A program made the translations under genes and the position numbers. Shown in pieces: positions 42,595-54,240 of a stretch of DNA of 64,000 nt (positions are counted from its first letter, which is position 1; each line of letters starts with the position of its first letter). Under the pieces are notes generated by a model, which ran no database searches, was not told the origin of the DNA, and saw only the letters and a list, made by a program, of their open reading frames with translations. Source of the DNA: Bactericera cockerelli (Eukaryota; Arthropoda; Insecta; Hemiptera; Triozidae). The stretch spans positions 49,992,504 to 50,056,503 of the forward strand of contig CM044958.1 in NCBI GenBank assembly GCA_024516035.1, in the 5' to 3' direction.

Positions 42595-43380
42595 GTTATT
42601 GTTCTCTAGCATTCTCTCCTTCTCTTTCTGTCCACCATTTCTTAATTTTTTGACAAGTATCTCTCTCGAACATCTTTCTTTCTTTCTCCCTCTCGCTCTT
42701 TCATACACACTCTTTCTTTTTATCTCTCTAAACCTTTTTCTTTCTTTAATATGTATACAATGTACATATTAAGAACAAGTACATATGCATGCAATCTCTT
42801 TCTTTCTTTTCCTCTCCCTACAATATTCCCTCCCCCCTTTCCCTCCCTCCCAATCTACATAACATTTTCCATACTTTTTATCTATTCTCTCCTGGTAATC
42901 TCCTGTTATACAGGGTGTTTTTTGTAATTTGCCACCCTAGAAAACTCGAGAACCATTTGGATCTCAGAAAAACACAATAACATGTATCCCTTTATTTAGA
43001 ACTATATGGCACACGAGTAACATTCTATTCACGAAGTGCCATTTTATTTTTCAATGTTGGTCCTTGCCCAGCATGACTGAGGTAGTGTATGAATTTTTGT
43101 GTTGTTGCGCAATCACCCATAGAATAAAGGAATATGGGGTTTTGTGTTCTTCTGAATTCCAAATGGTTCTCGAGTTTATAGGGGTGGCAATTTTTAAAGA
43201 ACTCCTGTAGAACAGGAGATCACTACTAGAGAAAGGATAATAAGTATACAAGAGGATTTATGTAGATCGGGAGGGAGGAAGAATCACCCTGTATACTTTG
43301 AAGGGGAAGAGCTATTAAATTGTTACTTAGATGAGACCTAATCAAAAATGAGAAATAAGAAAGACAAACAACATGGTGGT
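42595..43380. other. Pyrimidine-rich and unassigned stretch
   Basis: A CT-rich part to about 42880. Two inverted related blocks flank 42905-43215: atacagggtgttttttgtaa, gccaccctagaaaactcgag and aaccatttggatctcag, against aattccaaatggttctcgag tttataggggtggcaa and aactcctgtag. This suggests a roughly 300-bp inverted-repeat element with decayed termini. Confidence 0.45.
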
Positions 43381-43392
43381 AGAAAGTACGAG

Positions 43393-43840
43393 GAAGGTTT
43401 GGATTAGGGTTGGAGAAGGTTTGGAGTAGGGTTGGAGAAGGTTTGGAGTAGGGTTGGAGAAGGTTTGGAGTAGGGTTGTAGAAAGTGCGAGGAAGGTTTG
43501 AAGTAAAGATGGCGAAGATTTTGAGTAGGGTTGGCAAAGATTTTGAGTAGGGTTGGAAAAGGTTTGGAGTAGGGTTGGAGAAGGTTTGGAGTAGGGTTGT
43601 AGAAAGTGCGTAGAAGGTTTGGAGTAGGGTTGTAGAAAGTGCGTAGAAGGTTTGAAGTAGAGATGGCGAAGATTTTGAGTAGCGTTGGCGAAGATTTTGA
43701 GTAGGGTTGGAAAAGGTTTGCAGTAGGGTTTGAGAAAGTTTGGAGTAGAGATGGCGAAGATTTTGAGTAGGGTTGGCGAAGGTTTTAAGTAGGGTTGGAA
43801 AAGGTTCGGAGTAAGATTGTGGTAGGGTTGAGGAAGGTTT
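43393..43840. repeat. 22-bp tandem repeat array
   Basis: About twenty copies of gaaggtttggagtagggttg ga, with some units carrying gcgaagattttgagtag variants and interspersed agaaagtgcg. Because 66 bp is 22 codons, long minus-strand frames rich in P, N, S and T appear; they are repeat artefacts. Confidence 0.9.
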
Positions 43841-43859
43841 AACATTGTAGTAAGTAAGG

Positions 43860-44130
43860 TTGTAGTTGAAAAGATAAGAAAAAGAGAGGAAAAGCGAAAG
43901 TAAATAATTAAGAGGAGGAGAAGTAGAATTGTGAGGGGGGGGGGGGGGAATAAAGAGGCACGAGAAAAGTAAAAAGAAAATGTGAAGAAGAATACAAAGA
44001 AGAAAAAGCAACAACAAAAAAAGAAGAAAATCCATAAAAGTGAGAAGTAGGAGGAGAAGGAGACAGACGGAGAGGTAGACATAAAAAGTGGGAAGATGTA
44101 TGAAATGAAAGAAAAGGATGACAAAGAGAG
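43860..44130. repeat. Purine-rich tract with G-run
   Basis: gaagaaaaag-type sequence containing a 12-base G run near 43936. Confidence 0.8.
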
Positions 44131-44316
44131 ACTGAAAAAGGCTTAAGAGCGATAAATTTCGATTGAAATAACGTGACAAGAAAGTTGAGACTGAAAGAAC
44201 ATGGTCGCACGTCTTGTGAAACATTTCAGTTTGTTAAAAAATTTCCTCCTCATTCTTTCTTTTCTTCCTCTACTTTCTTTTATGCGTGTTCTTTCAGCCG
44301 AGATAATTCCATTTTT

Positions 44317-44390
44317 TTAACCACCTCAGTCGTTCGTCGTTCAATCGACATCGGACCGGAGGTCGGTGGTTCGAATCTTAAGAACCGCGA
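44317..44390 (+). mobile_element. tRNA-like SINE head, probably SINE-D relative
   Basis: accacctcagtcgttcgtcg, aatcgacatcggaccggagg tcggtggttcgaatcttaag. The B-box side matches SINE-D; the following body does not. Confidence 0.45.
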
Positions 44391-44741
44391 GAAAAGTAAA
44401 GACAAAGCAGACGTGTTGGAGGAAATTTGTTGTAGCACTTTTCTGAATACACGAAAATGATGATTTTTCATTTGATTTGTTCTTGATATGGGGGTAATAA
44501 AACAATACCGTTTTACTAAATTTTTGGTTTTTGGTTAGGAGTTAGACGCCTTGGCGATCGCCTTAACGAATTCGATTACAATTGAGCCGCCTTAAAGATC
44601 AAGCTATTGAAATAGCAGATTTACAAACACACACCACACCCAACACACTTTGAGCAAAAAGAATTCAAATCAGAAAGGTTTTCAAGTCTTCCATTAATTT
44701 TCAATTCTACCTCGGCATAGTTTAACATTAGTAACATATAA

Positions 44742-44748
44742 CTACACA

Positions 44749-44787
<39 letters not shown>

Positions 44788-44797
44788 ACGCACGCAC

Positions 44798-44852
<55 letters not shown>
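44742..44852. repeat. (CA)n microsatellite
   Basis: acacac and acatacac runs with a cgcacgcaca interruption. Confidence 0.95.
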
Positions 44853-44854
<2 letters not shown>

Positions 44855-45289
44855 AGACAATGCTAGTAGAGACTGGGACGCACAAAATCTAGATTTCTTC
44901 AAATAGCATAAGAACATTACATATCTTACTGTGTCAGATGTAAAAAGGAGAAGGGATAACAGTTTTTCTTATTCAGAACAAAAAATGTCAGTGTTCTACT
45001 TTGGAAATATATTAAATGGGTCACTTGCAAACGTAACTTTTTTTTCACGGAATTACTGAGTTTATGTTAGATGTACCAGAAAAAGCGAGTTCCACCATCA
45101 AAACCACGAACGCTTTTTTCTACCAAGGGTTTCATCGTGTTCTGGGCTTCGGACGCCTTTATCTCTCATAATGAAGTCTCTTTGAAATTTTGTCAAGAAT
45201 CGGTTCGTGTATTCAGAACTTACAAAAATCAATTTTCAAATGTCCACTGTTTGACTTAAATTTTAACAAGATTCCTGGGATCAGAAAAA

Positions 45290-45317
45290 TGAAAAAAAAA
45301 AAAAAAAAAAAAAAAAC
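45290..45317. repeat. Poly-A run
   Basis: A run of 27 A, without a clear adjacent retroelement. Confidence 0.85.
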
Positions 45318-45377
45318 ACCTTGGAAATCCTTATGATGAACACATTTGATAAGGCTTATGTTTTTTGTTGTTGTTGA

Positions 45378-45530
45378 AAAGTAATCATATTTTTTGTATT
45401 AATCATTTTCATGATAATATCACAACTACTGTAACTCGCTTTAATGAATCTACGCTGAAACCGGGACTTGAACCACCGACCTCCAGGTTACAAGTCCGCC
45501 GCCTTATCGATCAACCTAACGAGGTCTGTC
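45378..45530 (-). mobile_element. SINE-D copy
   Basis: aatcatattttttgtattaa, atcacaactactgtaactcg, ctacgctgaaaccgggactt, gaaccaccgacctccaggtt and acaagtccgccgccttatcg. Confidence 0.83.
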
Positions 45531-45767
45531 AGTAGAGCTATTAAAAAAAAAAAAATGGGTGCAAGTGATCCATTGCGAAATGGAACAGTGAGTTGTGAGC
45601 TTAAGCTGTTACACTCTGTAACTGTCGGGGAGGTAGAAGATACAGAGGGGGAAGATATAATATCATGAAGAATATAATATTGCCGAGAGTAAAATATTAT
45701 AGAAAAGTGGAATATTACACCGAAAATGCTGCCACATCAAATCTAGAATCCTCTAGAAAAATTATGT

Positions 45768-45845
45768 TACTTCCGAATCTTAAATTTCTAGTGTATGAAG
45801 TGTCAACCAATCACGATGAAGTATTGTGCCATAATTGCAGTATAT
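45768..45845 (+). mobile_element. HP-family mini copy
   Basis: The start gttacttccgaatcttaaat joins within about 45 bp to the family's other end aatcacgatgaagtattgtg ccataattgcag. It is an internally deleted version about 75 bp long, useful for defining both ends. Confidence 0.6.
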
Positions 45846-45867
45846 TTAAGGATGAGAAGAAAGAGAT

Positions 45868-46085
45868 AATAATAATAATATCACTCTTTAGTGGAAGGTA
45901 ACTACCATGCAAAATTAATGCTCGTAGCATTTTCTACCTCTTAACCCTCAGAGTCTTATTATTATGTGGTCACAAACTCAAATTTATGAGGTAAATTCAT
46001 GCTCTGGGTGGGATTTGAACGGTATTTGGTGGGATCCCTACGCTACCTGGATTACCAGACTAGCGCGTTAACCACTTGACTTAAA
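45868..46085 (-). mobile_element. SINE-A copy
   Basis: cactctttagtggaaggtaa, aaccctcagagtcttattat, ttcatgctctgggtgggatt, a small rearrangement (ggtatttggtgggatccc) in the B-box region, and gcgttaaccacttgact. Confidence 0.82.
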
Positions 46086-46251
46086 GTTGTTGAGAGAGAT
46101 CTAGTTTATTATATTCTGTCCATTGTGTATATCTGTCTCTTTTTCTTTCTCTCTCATTTCCCCCTATTATTCTATGTCCAGTTTCTCCCTCTAAGTCTAG
46201 TTCTAACTCACATTCTCTCTCAATTCACCTCAACATCTTTTTAATTTTCAC

Positions 46252-46380
46252 AGTAGCGAGATCGATAAGGCGGTGGATATGTAACCTGGAGGTCGTTGGT
46301 TCAAGTCCCGGTTTCAGCGTAGATTTAGTAAAGCTAGTTTGTGTACTTGTGATATCACGAAAGCGATTGACATAGCAAAA
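46252..46380 (+). mobile_element. SINE-D, best + copy
   Basis: cagtagcgagatcgataagg cggtgg (A region), acctggaggtcgttggttca agtcccgg (B box), tttcagcgtagatttagtaa, agctagtttgtgtacttgtg and atatcacgaaagcgattgac. Confidence 0.87.
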
Positions 46381-46489
46381 AGAGGATAATGATGCAGTTG
46401 ATATATAAATTATATATTTATATAATATTTAATTCCTCTTTGGTACCATAGTTAATTCCGGACAGGGTTCAAATTAAACTCTGAACATT

Positions 46490-47195
46490 CACATTCCTCT
46501 ATTATTCTCTCAATCTAAATATCTCTCTATCTATTTCTCCCACCCTGTGACTCTCTCTCTTTATGATTCTCTCAATCTAAATATCTCTCTATCTATTTAT
46601 TATTTTTTTTTATCTTTGTTAATAATTTATTGTTGTATGTATTGTATAAAAAATAAAGTGTAAATAAATAAATAAATAAATTTCTCCCACCTTCTGACTC
46701 TCTCTCTCTTTCTCTCTGACTCACTCTCCCTCTCACCCTGACTCTCCCTTCCACTCTGATTCTCTCTCTTTCTCTCTGACTCACTCTCCCTCTCTCCATC
46801 TCCCTCTCTCACTCTCCCTCTCACCCTGACTCTCTTACTCTCCCTTCCACTCTGACTTTCTCTCTTTCTCTCTGACTCACTCTCCCTCTCTCACTCTCCC
46901 TCTCTCACTCTCCCTCTCTCACTCTCCCTCTCACCCTGACTCTCCCTTCCAATCTGACTCTCTCTCTTTCTCTCTGACTCACTCTCACTCTCCCTCTCTC
47001 ACTCTCCCTCTCTCACTCTCCCTCTCTCACTCTCCTTCTCACCCTGACTCTCTTACTCTCCCTTCCCTTTTGACTCTCTCTCTTTCTCTCTGACTCACTC
47101 TCCCTCTCTCACTCTCCCTCTCACCCTGACTCTCTTACTCTCCCTTCCCCTCTGACTCTCCGAACCTACACCCTCTCTCCCCCCCCCCTCTCCCA
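46490..47195. repeat. CT-rich minisatellite
   Basis: Repeated blocks of ctctgactcactctccctct and caccctgactctcccttcc, unit about 80-100 bp with shorter internal units. It is interrupted at 46600-46680 by a retroelement-like tail (aataaagtgtaaataaataa) duplicated flank tctctctatctatt. Confidence 0.9.
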
Positions 47196-47457
47196 ACCTA
47201 CTCACTCACATGTGCTGAACAAATGAAATCCTGACCGCAAAACCACAACAGCCGATGCTGTAGATATGCTATGACTCTGACATCTCGTTATAAAAAAATA
47301 ATCAAACATTTTTCTGATGTCATGCTATTTTTGAACGAGTCTACTGCACTTTGACATGACATATTGTAGCTCTGGTGAATATATCTGCCCACATTCAGTA
47401 TTTTTTTGTTTCTTGTAAAGTAATACTTTTCATATTTTGTTTTTTATATTGAATGAG

Positions 47458-47568
47458 ATGAATCAAATAGAATCGTTGGCGTTAGGAAGGGCATCTAGCC
47501 GTGCCAAAACCAACCAACCTCAACCATGAGGTTAAACAACGTCGACCCTGCTTGAGCGGCATAAGACA
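47458..47568 (+). mobile_element. SINE-B tail fragment
   Basis: gaatcaaatagaatcgttgg cgttaggaagggcatctagc, aaccaaccaacctcaaccat gaggttaaacaacgtcgacc. Confidence 0.75.
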
Positions 47569-47689
47569 GAGTATAAGAAAAAGAATAATTATATGAGATT
47601 TTTGAACCTGTTTATATTTAACATCCCCAGTGAATTCATCATTGAATTCCATTCCTCTCAATTCAAGAGAAAGTGGTTAGTGCCTGGAT

Positions 47690-47805
47690 GAGTGACCATT
47701 CAAATTTAGAACCTCAAGAGGCTTTTTGTCGCCCAAACCAGACTGGGTGAGGTTTATGGATAGCTGGTTTGTTTCCAGCGACAGGAGGGTAAAACCCCCG
47801 TCTGA
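47690..47805 (+). mobile_element. SINE-C fragment from the 5S C box onward
   Basis: ggatgagtgaccattcaaat, tttgtcgcccaaaccagact, gggtgaggtttatgg, gacaggagggtaaaaccccc gtct. It belongs to the full-head subfamily (gaccattcaaat shared with 31586). Confidence 0.75.
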
Positions 47806-47880
47806 AATGCACTAGTTTAAGCAAAACAAGAGTGAAAGAAAAGTAGAGAGAGAGAGTCAGAAGAAATAAGCAGAAAATAA

Positions 47881-48003
47881 AAGTTATCATTCATATTTGT
47901 GTTAATCACTTTCGTGATAGCACAACACTCAAACTCACTTATTAACCTGCAGAACGGACTTGAACCACCGACCTTCGTGTAACATGGCCCGATCAAGCAA
48001 CTA
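47881..48003 (-). mobile_element. SINE-D copy
   Basis: aagttatcattcatatttgt, gttaatcactttcgtgatag, cggacttgaaccaccgacct, and a damaged head tggcccgatcaagcaact. Confidence 0.78.
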
Positions 48004-48446
48004 GTCGGAAGGAAAAAATTAATAGAATGACAGGAGAAGAGAGATGAGAGAGAAAGAAATGGAGAGAGAGAGAGAAAAGAAAGAGGAGAGAGATAGAGAG
48101 AGAAACAAAATATTTAACTTTGATACAGCTTGAACATAACCAATATTTGAGGTCTTTCAAGCATTGTGAACGAAAAGCTAAATTTCGTCTGCAAATTGAT
48201 CTTGGGCTTTCTTTTTTATGCTTTTTTTCTTCCTGTCTTATTAAATTACGACTTCTGTTTATTTCCTTCAAATTTTTTTAAATTGAGAGAAATCGAGCCT
48301 GAAAATGACTTTAATTTGAGCATCAGAATTTTTTCGATAAAAAAAAAATTCAAGAAACTAGAAAGAAAAAAACACGAAAACGCGGGAAGAGGGAGGATAA
48401 AAATAAGACATAGGTAATTGATGATACATAATGTTGTGGACATTTT

Positions 48447-48925
48447 ACTTCCGAGAAATTTCTAATATTAGAAATCGGAAGTATTGTGTCTTTCAATATT
48501 CTGGGACGTTTTATAACCTCTTGACAAATTTGGTTTTGTGTCCGTTGTCGTCTATGATACGATTCCTTGTAACGAGAATTCGAATATCGACGATTTTGCT
48601 GAAATTTTGCACACATCTAAGGAGACAATTCTCTAGCGGTTTGGGTGAAAGAGACCATGCGCTGACACTAACTTTTACTTAACTGCTTATATCTCGTGAA
48701 CGGTACACCGATTTGATTAAATTTGTATGTAAAAAATAAGGACCAAGACTTGCCGATACGAATTTTTGTGGAATCTAAATGTATGAGATAACGTATTCAC
48801 CATTTAAAAGTGAAAAAAATCGTTCAGTCGTTTTGGAGATAGTAATTTTGTATAAAATCCAAAATGCACGTGTTTACAATTAAACATTCACCCAGTGAAG
48901 TATTGGTCCATAGTTGCCAGTTTTT
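48447..48925 (+). mobile_element. HP family, near-complete copy
   Basis: The exact palindrome at 48447-48482, then gtattgtgtctttcaatatt, gataacctcttg-like, cgattccttgtaacgag, cttatatctcgtgaacggta, cacttgccgata-like gaatttttgtgg, aatcgttcagtcgttttgga and the end ggtccatagttgccag. The best reference with 14454-14925. Confidence 0.72.
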
Positions 48926-49239
48926 TTTTGAGATTTTAAGTAAAAAGAGAGTGAGAAGAGGAGTGCGAGAGAATAGAGAGAGAAGTAAAGCACTAAGGGC
49001 CGATTATAAAACAGGATTAAAGTTATGATAAGCCAGATTGTTACTCAACTCGGGGCTATAATACGCGTGTGATTTATCAACTTCAATTAAGTTTATACTT
49101 TTGACCAAGAGTCTAAATGTTCGGTATTGAATGAACAGCTATGTTTCATGATATGAGTAGACACAAATACCTGAATCACAAATCATGGATGAAGAGTGTT
49201 ATTATTATGGACGCCCAGATCCATTTCTAGGATCTTCTA

Positions 49240-49395
49240 ATGTTCTAATTCTATTGGTTTTAACGTGCTGATTTAAGATAGTCAGGACTGCGGTTTTATT
49301 GGTTATGTAACGACTATACACAATAACATTACCCAGCTGGGTAGGGCCGGAAATGCAGCCTTTTTGTGGGGAAAGCCAGCCTCTTCGGAAGTAAA
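49240..49395 (-). mobile_element. SINE-B, degraded copy
   Basis: ctattggttttaacgtgctg, gtcaggactgcggttttatt, attacccagctgggtagggc cggaaatgcagcc and tcttcggaag. Many single-base deletions. Confidence 0.6.
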
Positions 49396-49754
49396 TAACT
49401 CTCATGAAAATTTCAATATCTGTTACCGATTAGGCTGTGGTAATGTAAACAGACAACCCCTAAGAGGACATAGTCAGCCAGTCAGACACGCACAGATATG
49501 AGTTTTATATATAAAGATAGAGAAGACGGAAGCGCATAGGTAAAACAAAAGCTTCTTCGATTCTGTTTTTCTGACATCTGCACACTCTTGAATGGGAGTA
49601 ATGCGAATTCTCAAGTTTCAGTTCTCAGAAGGAGTACAATAATAGCACTCGGAAGATTTTTGTTACGAATTTAGAAATTTGGAAATTTAGGTACTTTGTG
49701 TTGGCAAGTTTTCATTTGTCTAAGGGTAAAGTGGATACCTTTGTTTGAATTTCG

Positions 49755-49915
49755 TGATCGAGAGGGGGTAAGAGAAAGGAGTAAAAGAGAGAATTAGGTA
49801 TGAAGAGAGAGAGATATTGTAATAGGTAGGTAGAAGAGAAGAGGAAAGAGAGAGAGAGAGAGAGAGAGGAGAGTAGGAGATACAAAGAAAGAGGAGAGAG
49901 AGACGAGAGAAGGTT
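49755..49915. repeat. (GA)n-rich purine tract
   Basis: gagaga runs with gtaggtag interruptions. Confidence 0.85.
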
Positions 49916-51520
49916 TCGAGTTTAGGGTTGAGTGAATTTGAGGACAAGTGAGGTAGGTAATGGTGTAGGGAGATAAAAGGTGTTGGAAATTTTCGAACAA
50001 AGGCCGAAATTGTTTAGGCAGTAGACGTATAGATATGAGTGAGGTTGTTCGGAAACGATAAGAATTATTATCAGATTATCAAATCCGGATGTTAGAACCA
50101 AAATAGAATCATTATTATTGGTTCTGAGAGAAAAAAATAGCTGCAATAACAGTGATGGGTCGGTAGCATGAGAGGATCCCTGGTTTTTCTGGAAATAGAA
50201 GCCGCACATGTTGAGAAGGAAATAAAATTGTGCCCACACTCACTTGAGATTTGGGAGGATTCTATTCTTGTTCTTACGATAAAAATATTTTCTATTCGGT
50301 TCTACTATAGGACATTTAAGCTCCATGTACGACATACAGTGTTAACTATCATGTTAAAAACATGTAATCACATTGCAACTTTGAAAATTCATTAAATAAA
50401 CTTTGAAAATATAAAACGAACTTCCAAAATGAACAATGACAGTAAAGAACTTCAACACTTCTGCAACTAAAATAAATCTGTTACAACTTTTATAAAGAAA
50501 ATTATATTAGGAGATACAGTTGGTACAACTTTCAAACACCCACGTTACTTAAAAGGGTAAAGACACTTGGCCTATTTTTCCTATTTGTTTATATTGTATA
50601 GGAAGATAAATAATGTTATTTGGAACAAAAAACACCTAAGTTGAAAGTTTGGCAGAAACAATAAATTTTAAGACTTGTAGGTATAATTTCTAGTATTTCT
50701 ATGAACACCTTTTAACTTTTTAAATATGCAATGCGCAACACAGATAACATTATTCTGATTTCAATTACTATCGTTTTTTCAATTATTATTGAATCGTTGA
50801 GATATACATGTAAAATAATAAAAAAAAAAAGATTTATAATTGATGGAGGAATTAATTGATTATAAAAAATATAAATAGATAAATTTCTATGAACGCCTGA
50901 TTAGCTTTGAATATGCAATACGAAATACAGAAAACATCATTATAATAGGTAAAAGATGTTTGCGATATCAGGGTTAGGATTAACTGATTAATCGAATCAG
51001 AGTTAGGATTTTTGTTCACAACAGATCTGATACAGGTCGATATGAACATTCGAGCTTCTTTTGTTAGACTCCAATTATTTTGTAATTATAGAATTTCTAT
51101 GAAAGCCTGACTATTCTGCATATGCAATGCGCAATTCAGAAAACATTATTGTATTATTCCGTTACTTGAGATGAAAAGCAATTTTTTTACAAACGTAAGC
51201 TTTGTACTTCCTGGGAAGTAAAATTTATGAAATTTACTTTAAAGTACATTCGAGCAAAGTGTTGAGCTGTTGAGTGGTTTAACAAAAGACCAAAAGAGAA
51301 TGAGAGAGATGGAGATATATAATTAAGCGAAAGAAGGAGATGGAAATGAGTAAGAGATACACAAAGGTAGAAAAAGGGGAGAGAGAGACACATTGTAAAC
51401 TTTGTTTCATCTACCTACTTGTTACCAAATTAATGAGGAATGAGAAAAAGAAGATGGATGCAGATGTGCAAATTCCGAGTAAATAACTGTCAGTCTTGCA
51501 AAATATTATAGGGTGTTGTT
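49916..51520. other. AT-rich stretch without supported genes
   Basis: A dispersed motif recurs three times at about 200-bp spacing: atttctatgaacgcctgatt, atatgcaatgcgcaac and agaaaacatt (near 50695, 50883 and 51089). This points to an old tandem duplication. Nothing else recognised. Confidence 0.5.
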
Positions 51521-51524
51521 TGAA

Positions 51525-51592
51525 TTAAAATTGATGTGGGTAGCAAGTTTGTGAGTTTCCTGCGAATAGAGGGTAACTCCCCCGTTAAGAGT
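51525..51592 (+). mobile_element. SINE-C central-domain fragment
   Basis: aaaattgatgtgggtagcaa gtttgtgagtttcctgcgaa tagagggtaactcccccgtt. Confidence 0.7.
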
Positions 51593-51720
51593 TTTTTTTT
51601 AAGAAGGAAAAATAAAATATGTCAGAGAAACTATTGAGAATATACACTCTATGCAATGCTAATAATAATTAATATACTCAAGAGATAAAATAAACACAAT
51701 AAATAATAATGAAAAAATCT

Positions 51721-52765
51721 CAGTGCCGGATTAAGGCTGCGCGGGGCCCTTGGCATTTTCAAGGCGCGGGGCCCCAAAATTGTACTGAGTTTTTTTTCTA
51801 AAATACTATTTTTAGAACCTTGAAACCGAAGCTAAGTGTTTTGGGTACTAATCCATAATAGTATCCAAAACGACGTTTTCGAAATGCATTTCGAAAATGC
51901 CTAAAGACGTTTTTTTCTTTTAATGGTACATACTAGAATTTCACGTCCTGAAAAACAATCCAAAACATCATGATAAGTAAATTTGACGGCGCCGCAGGCG
52001 AAATTTTTGCAAAGTTATGGGGTAAAGTACTCAGAAAATAGATACAAAAAAATATCTTGAAAAAAAAAAATTAAAAGCATCGCAGCCGACTATAATGAAG
52101 ATCATTGGTTAAGATGTCGATAAAGCCGATCACTGAGCACTCAGAAGACACTTTATGGGTTTGATGGCAGAGATTACCGAAGGCGATAATCACGTCCGTC
52201 AATATTATTCCTTTCAAATACGAGTGATTATATAATATTTATATATTACTCGTACATAAAGAGCCGCAGGTAATAGGTATAGAGATCTACAAATTTTCAT
52301 ATACGTGGTCGATTTTAAGGGGGGGTCCGTGGTTTTTCTTTTAATATTTTGCTCAACCGGCTATGATTTTTTTTAATATTAAAATCCAGAAAAACCGACT
52401 CGAAGGCCATTCAAAAACACTTATAATTTGGGTAAGCTGCCCGAAACGCGGGGTCCCCAAAACTGCGGGGAACTTGGCATCTACCAAATCCGCAATTGGA
52501 GTAGGTAATCCGCTAGTGTCCATGTGGTTGATTCGAGGAGTAGATAGTAATAGGGGGCCCCGCGCTTTTCTTTCAATTTATGTACTTTGCTGTGAGTGTG
52601 TGTTTTTCCCCTCTTATTTTTCTTCATACTCTTTCTCCAAAAACACCCAGTGCAAGCTTTTTAAAAATCTCATAATATCTAGTGTAAGCTGCTCAAGCGC
52701 GGGGCCCCCTAAAGCGCGGGGCCCTTGGCATCTGCCAAATCCGCCATATGGGTAATCCGGCACTG
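51721..52765. mobile_element. hAT-like non-autonomous element 2 (1,045 bp), inverted relative to copy 1
   Basis: The ends are CAGTGCCGGATTAAGG and its partner GGTAATCCGGCACTG. The 8-bp target duplication aaaaatct is identical at 51713-51720 and 52766-52773. Interior blocks (ggcgcggggccccaaaattg, cacagcaaag-type sequence, gcatctgccaaatccgcc) match copy 1 in reverse. It lacks the nested Helitron, so it shows the pre-insertion state. Confidence 0.92.
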
Positions 52766-53249
52766 AAAAATCTACCGACTACTACCTACTAAGTTCATTA
52801 ATAAAGTAGATATTATATTATCCTACACACTTAGCAATATACAAAGAGATTAATATTTCGTAACACCCTGTATACGACGAGTCCACCGAATAAATTTCAA
52901 CTTGCAGATAATTTATCATAGAGTTTTTCAGCGCGAGTTTTTGAGCATAAATTATTCCCGCATACTTTAGCCCTTCAGTCCTATGTATCCTTATACCTAT
53001 ACATATACAGATACAGTCCTATGTATCCTAATACCGATGTACAGATACATACATACACATAGCTTTCTAATCAGAGAATGTATAAAGAAGGGTATGTCGA
53101 TGAAATTTGGTACGTAGTTTGAGGGTAGTAATCTCGCGTCTGCTCAATTTCCTTTTAGCAGCATCAGTGAAAAAAAATATCGCGTATTTTTTTACACTCA
53201 AATATCCACACACACTTGGATACTGGATACTCTAGTCCTAAATATATCC

Positions 53250-53455
53250 TAATAGCGGGCTGTCACCCGCTTTACAGGCCGAGGCATGGCCCGCAAAGCA
53301 AAAAAATGGGAATCTCGAAAAATCCCGTCTTATTGCACATCTAGACTATAAGACAAAGCTACCTACCAATTTCAGCTTCCTAGGACTTACCAGTTCGCAG
53401 AAACAGTGATGAATCAGTGAGTGAGTGAGTCAGTCAGTCAGTGAGTGAAACTCTC
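53250..53455 (-). mobile_element. Helitron copy 3, divergent
   Basis: aatagcgggctgtcacccgc tttacaggccgaggcatgg, then cgtcttattgcacatctaga ctataagacaaagctacc and gtgagtgagtcagtcagtca. Homologous to the other two copies. The 3' CTRR end is altered and the 5' end is less clear. Confidence 0.7.
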
Positions 53456-53580
53456 TTATATAAGTATAGATACCGATATATTACAGATACATATAATCAG
53501 ACAGATACACTCTTATGTATGTTTCCTCTCATTTTACAACGACGCACCTATATTCAACTTAAAAATGTTACTGAAAAACA

Positions 53581-53602
53581 TTTTTTTTTTTTTTTTTTTT
53601 TT
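53581..53602. repeat. Poly-T run
   Basis: A run of 22 T, without an attached retroelement body that I can recognise. Confidence 0.85.
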
Positions 53603-54077
53603 GATTTATTGTATCAACCAACCTCATCATTTATGATTGACAGCATGGATTGAACACAATTTTTTCAAGCCTACAAACATAATTTTGAGAAATCTAGTGG
53701 AACACAGACACAATATACATTATGTACTCATATGTATGTGTTTTCAATGAAATGTTTTATGTTCAATAAATTGTAAATTTAAATTTATTCTTTAAAAAAT
53801 TATACATTATATAGGTAAGATGTAAAAATAAACTAGTATTTCTTTGAAAAGTAACGTAAAAATGCCGTGCATACTTTTCCATAGGTTTGCAACAACAGTA
53901 AATAAGGCCAAGTAAAAAATAATATTTTATGGCTAAAAATGATGTACTACCCACACAGAAAAAATATGAACGGGTAACTGAATGGGAATGTTCTGCTTTT
54001 TTCCAGGGTTTAATAATTAGCAATAGAACAAAATAATTGGACAGCTGCCCCCATATACAAGGTGTCCAAGATTTTTT

Positions 54078-54240
54078 TTAATCATTATAGTTATTTTAAT
54101 CATTATAATCAATTTAATCATTATACTTTTTAATCATTATAGTTATTTTAATCATTATAATCAATTTAATCATTATACTTTTTCATTATAGTTATTTTAA
54201 TCATTATAATCATTTTAATCATTATACTTTTTAATCATTA
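54078..54240. repeat. About 52-bp tandem repeat, three copies
   Basis: Built of ttaatcattataatc 16-17-bp submotifs; atcattatag recurs at 54081 and 54133, and a truncated version near 54182. Confidence 0.8.

Noticed and set aside
43226..44224. 332-codon minus-strand open frame
   Set aside because: It lies over the 22-bp tandem array and a purine tract; overlapping frames are equally open and composition is repeat-driven.
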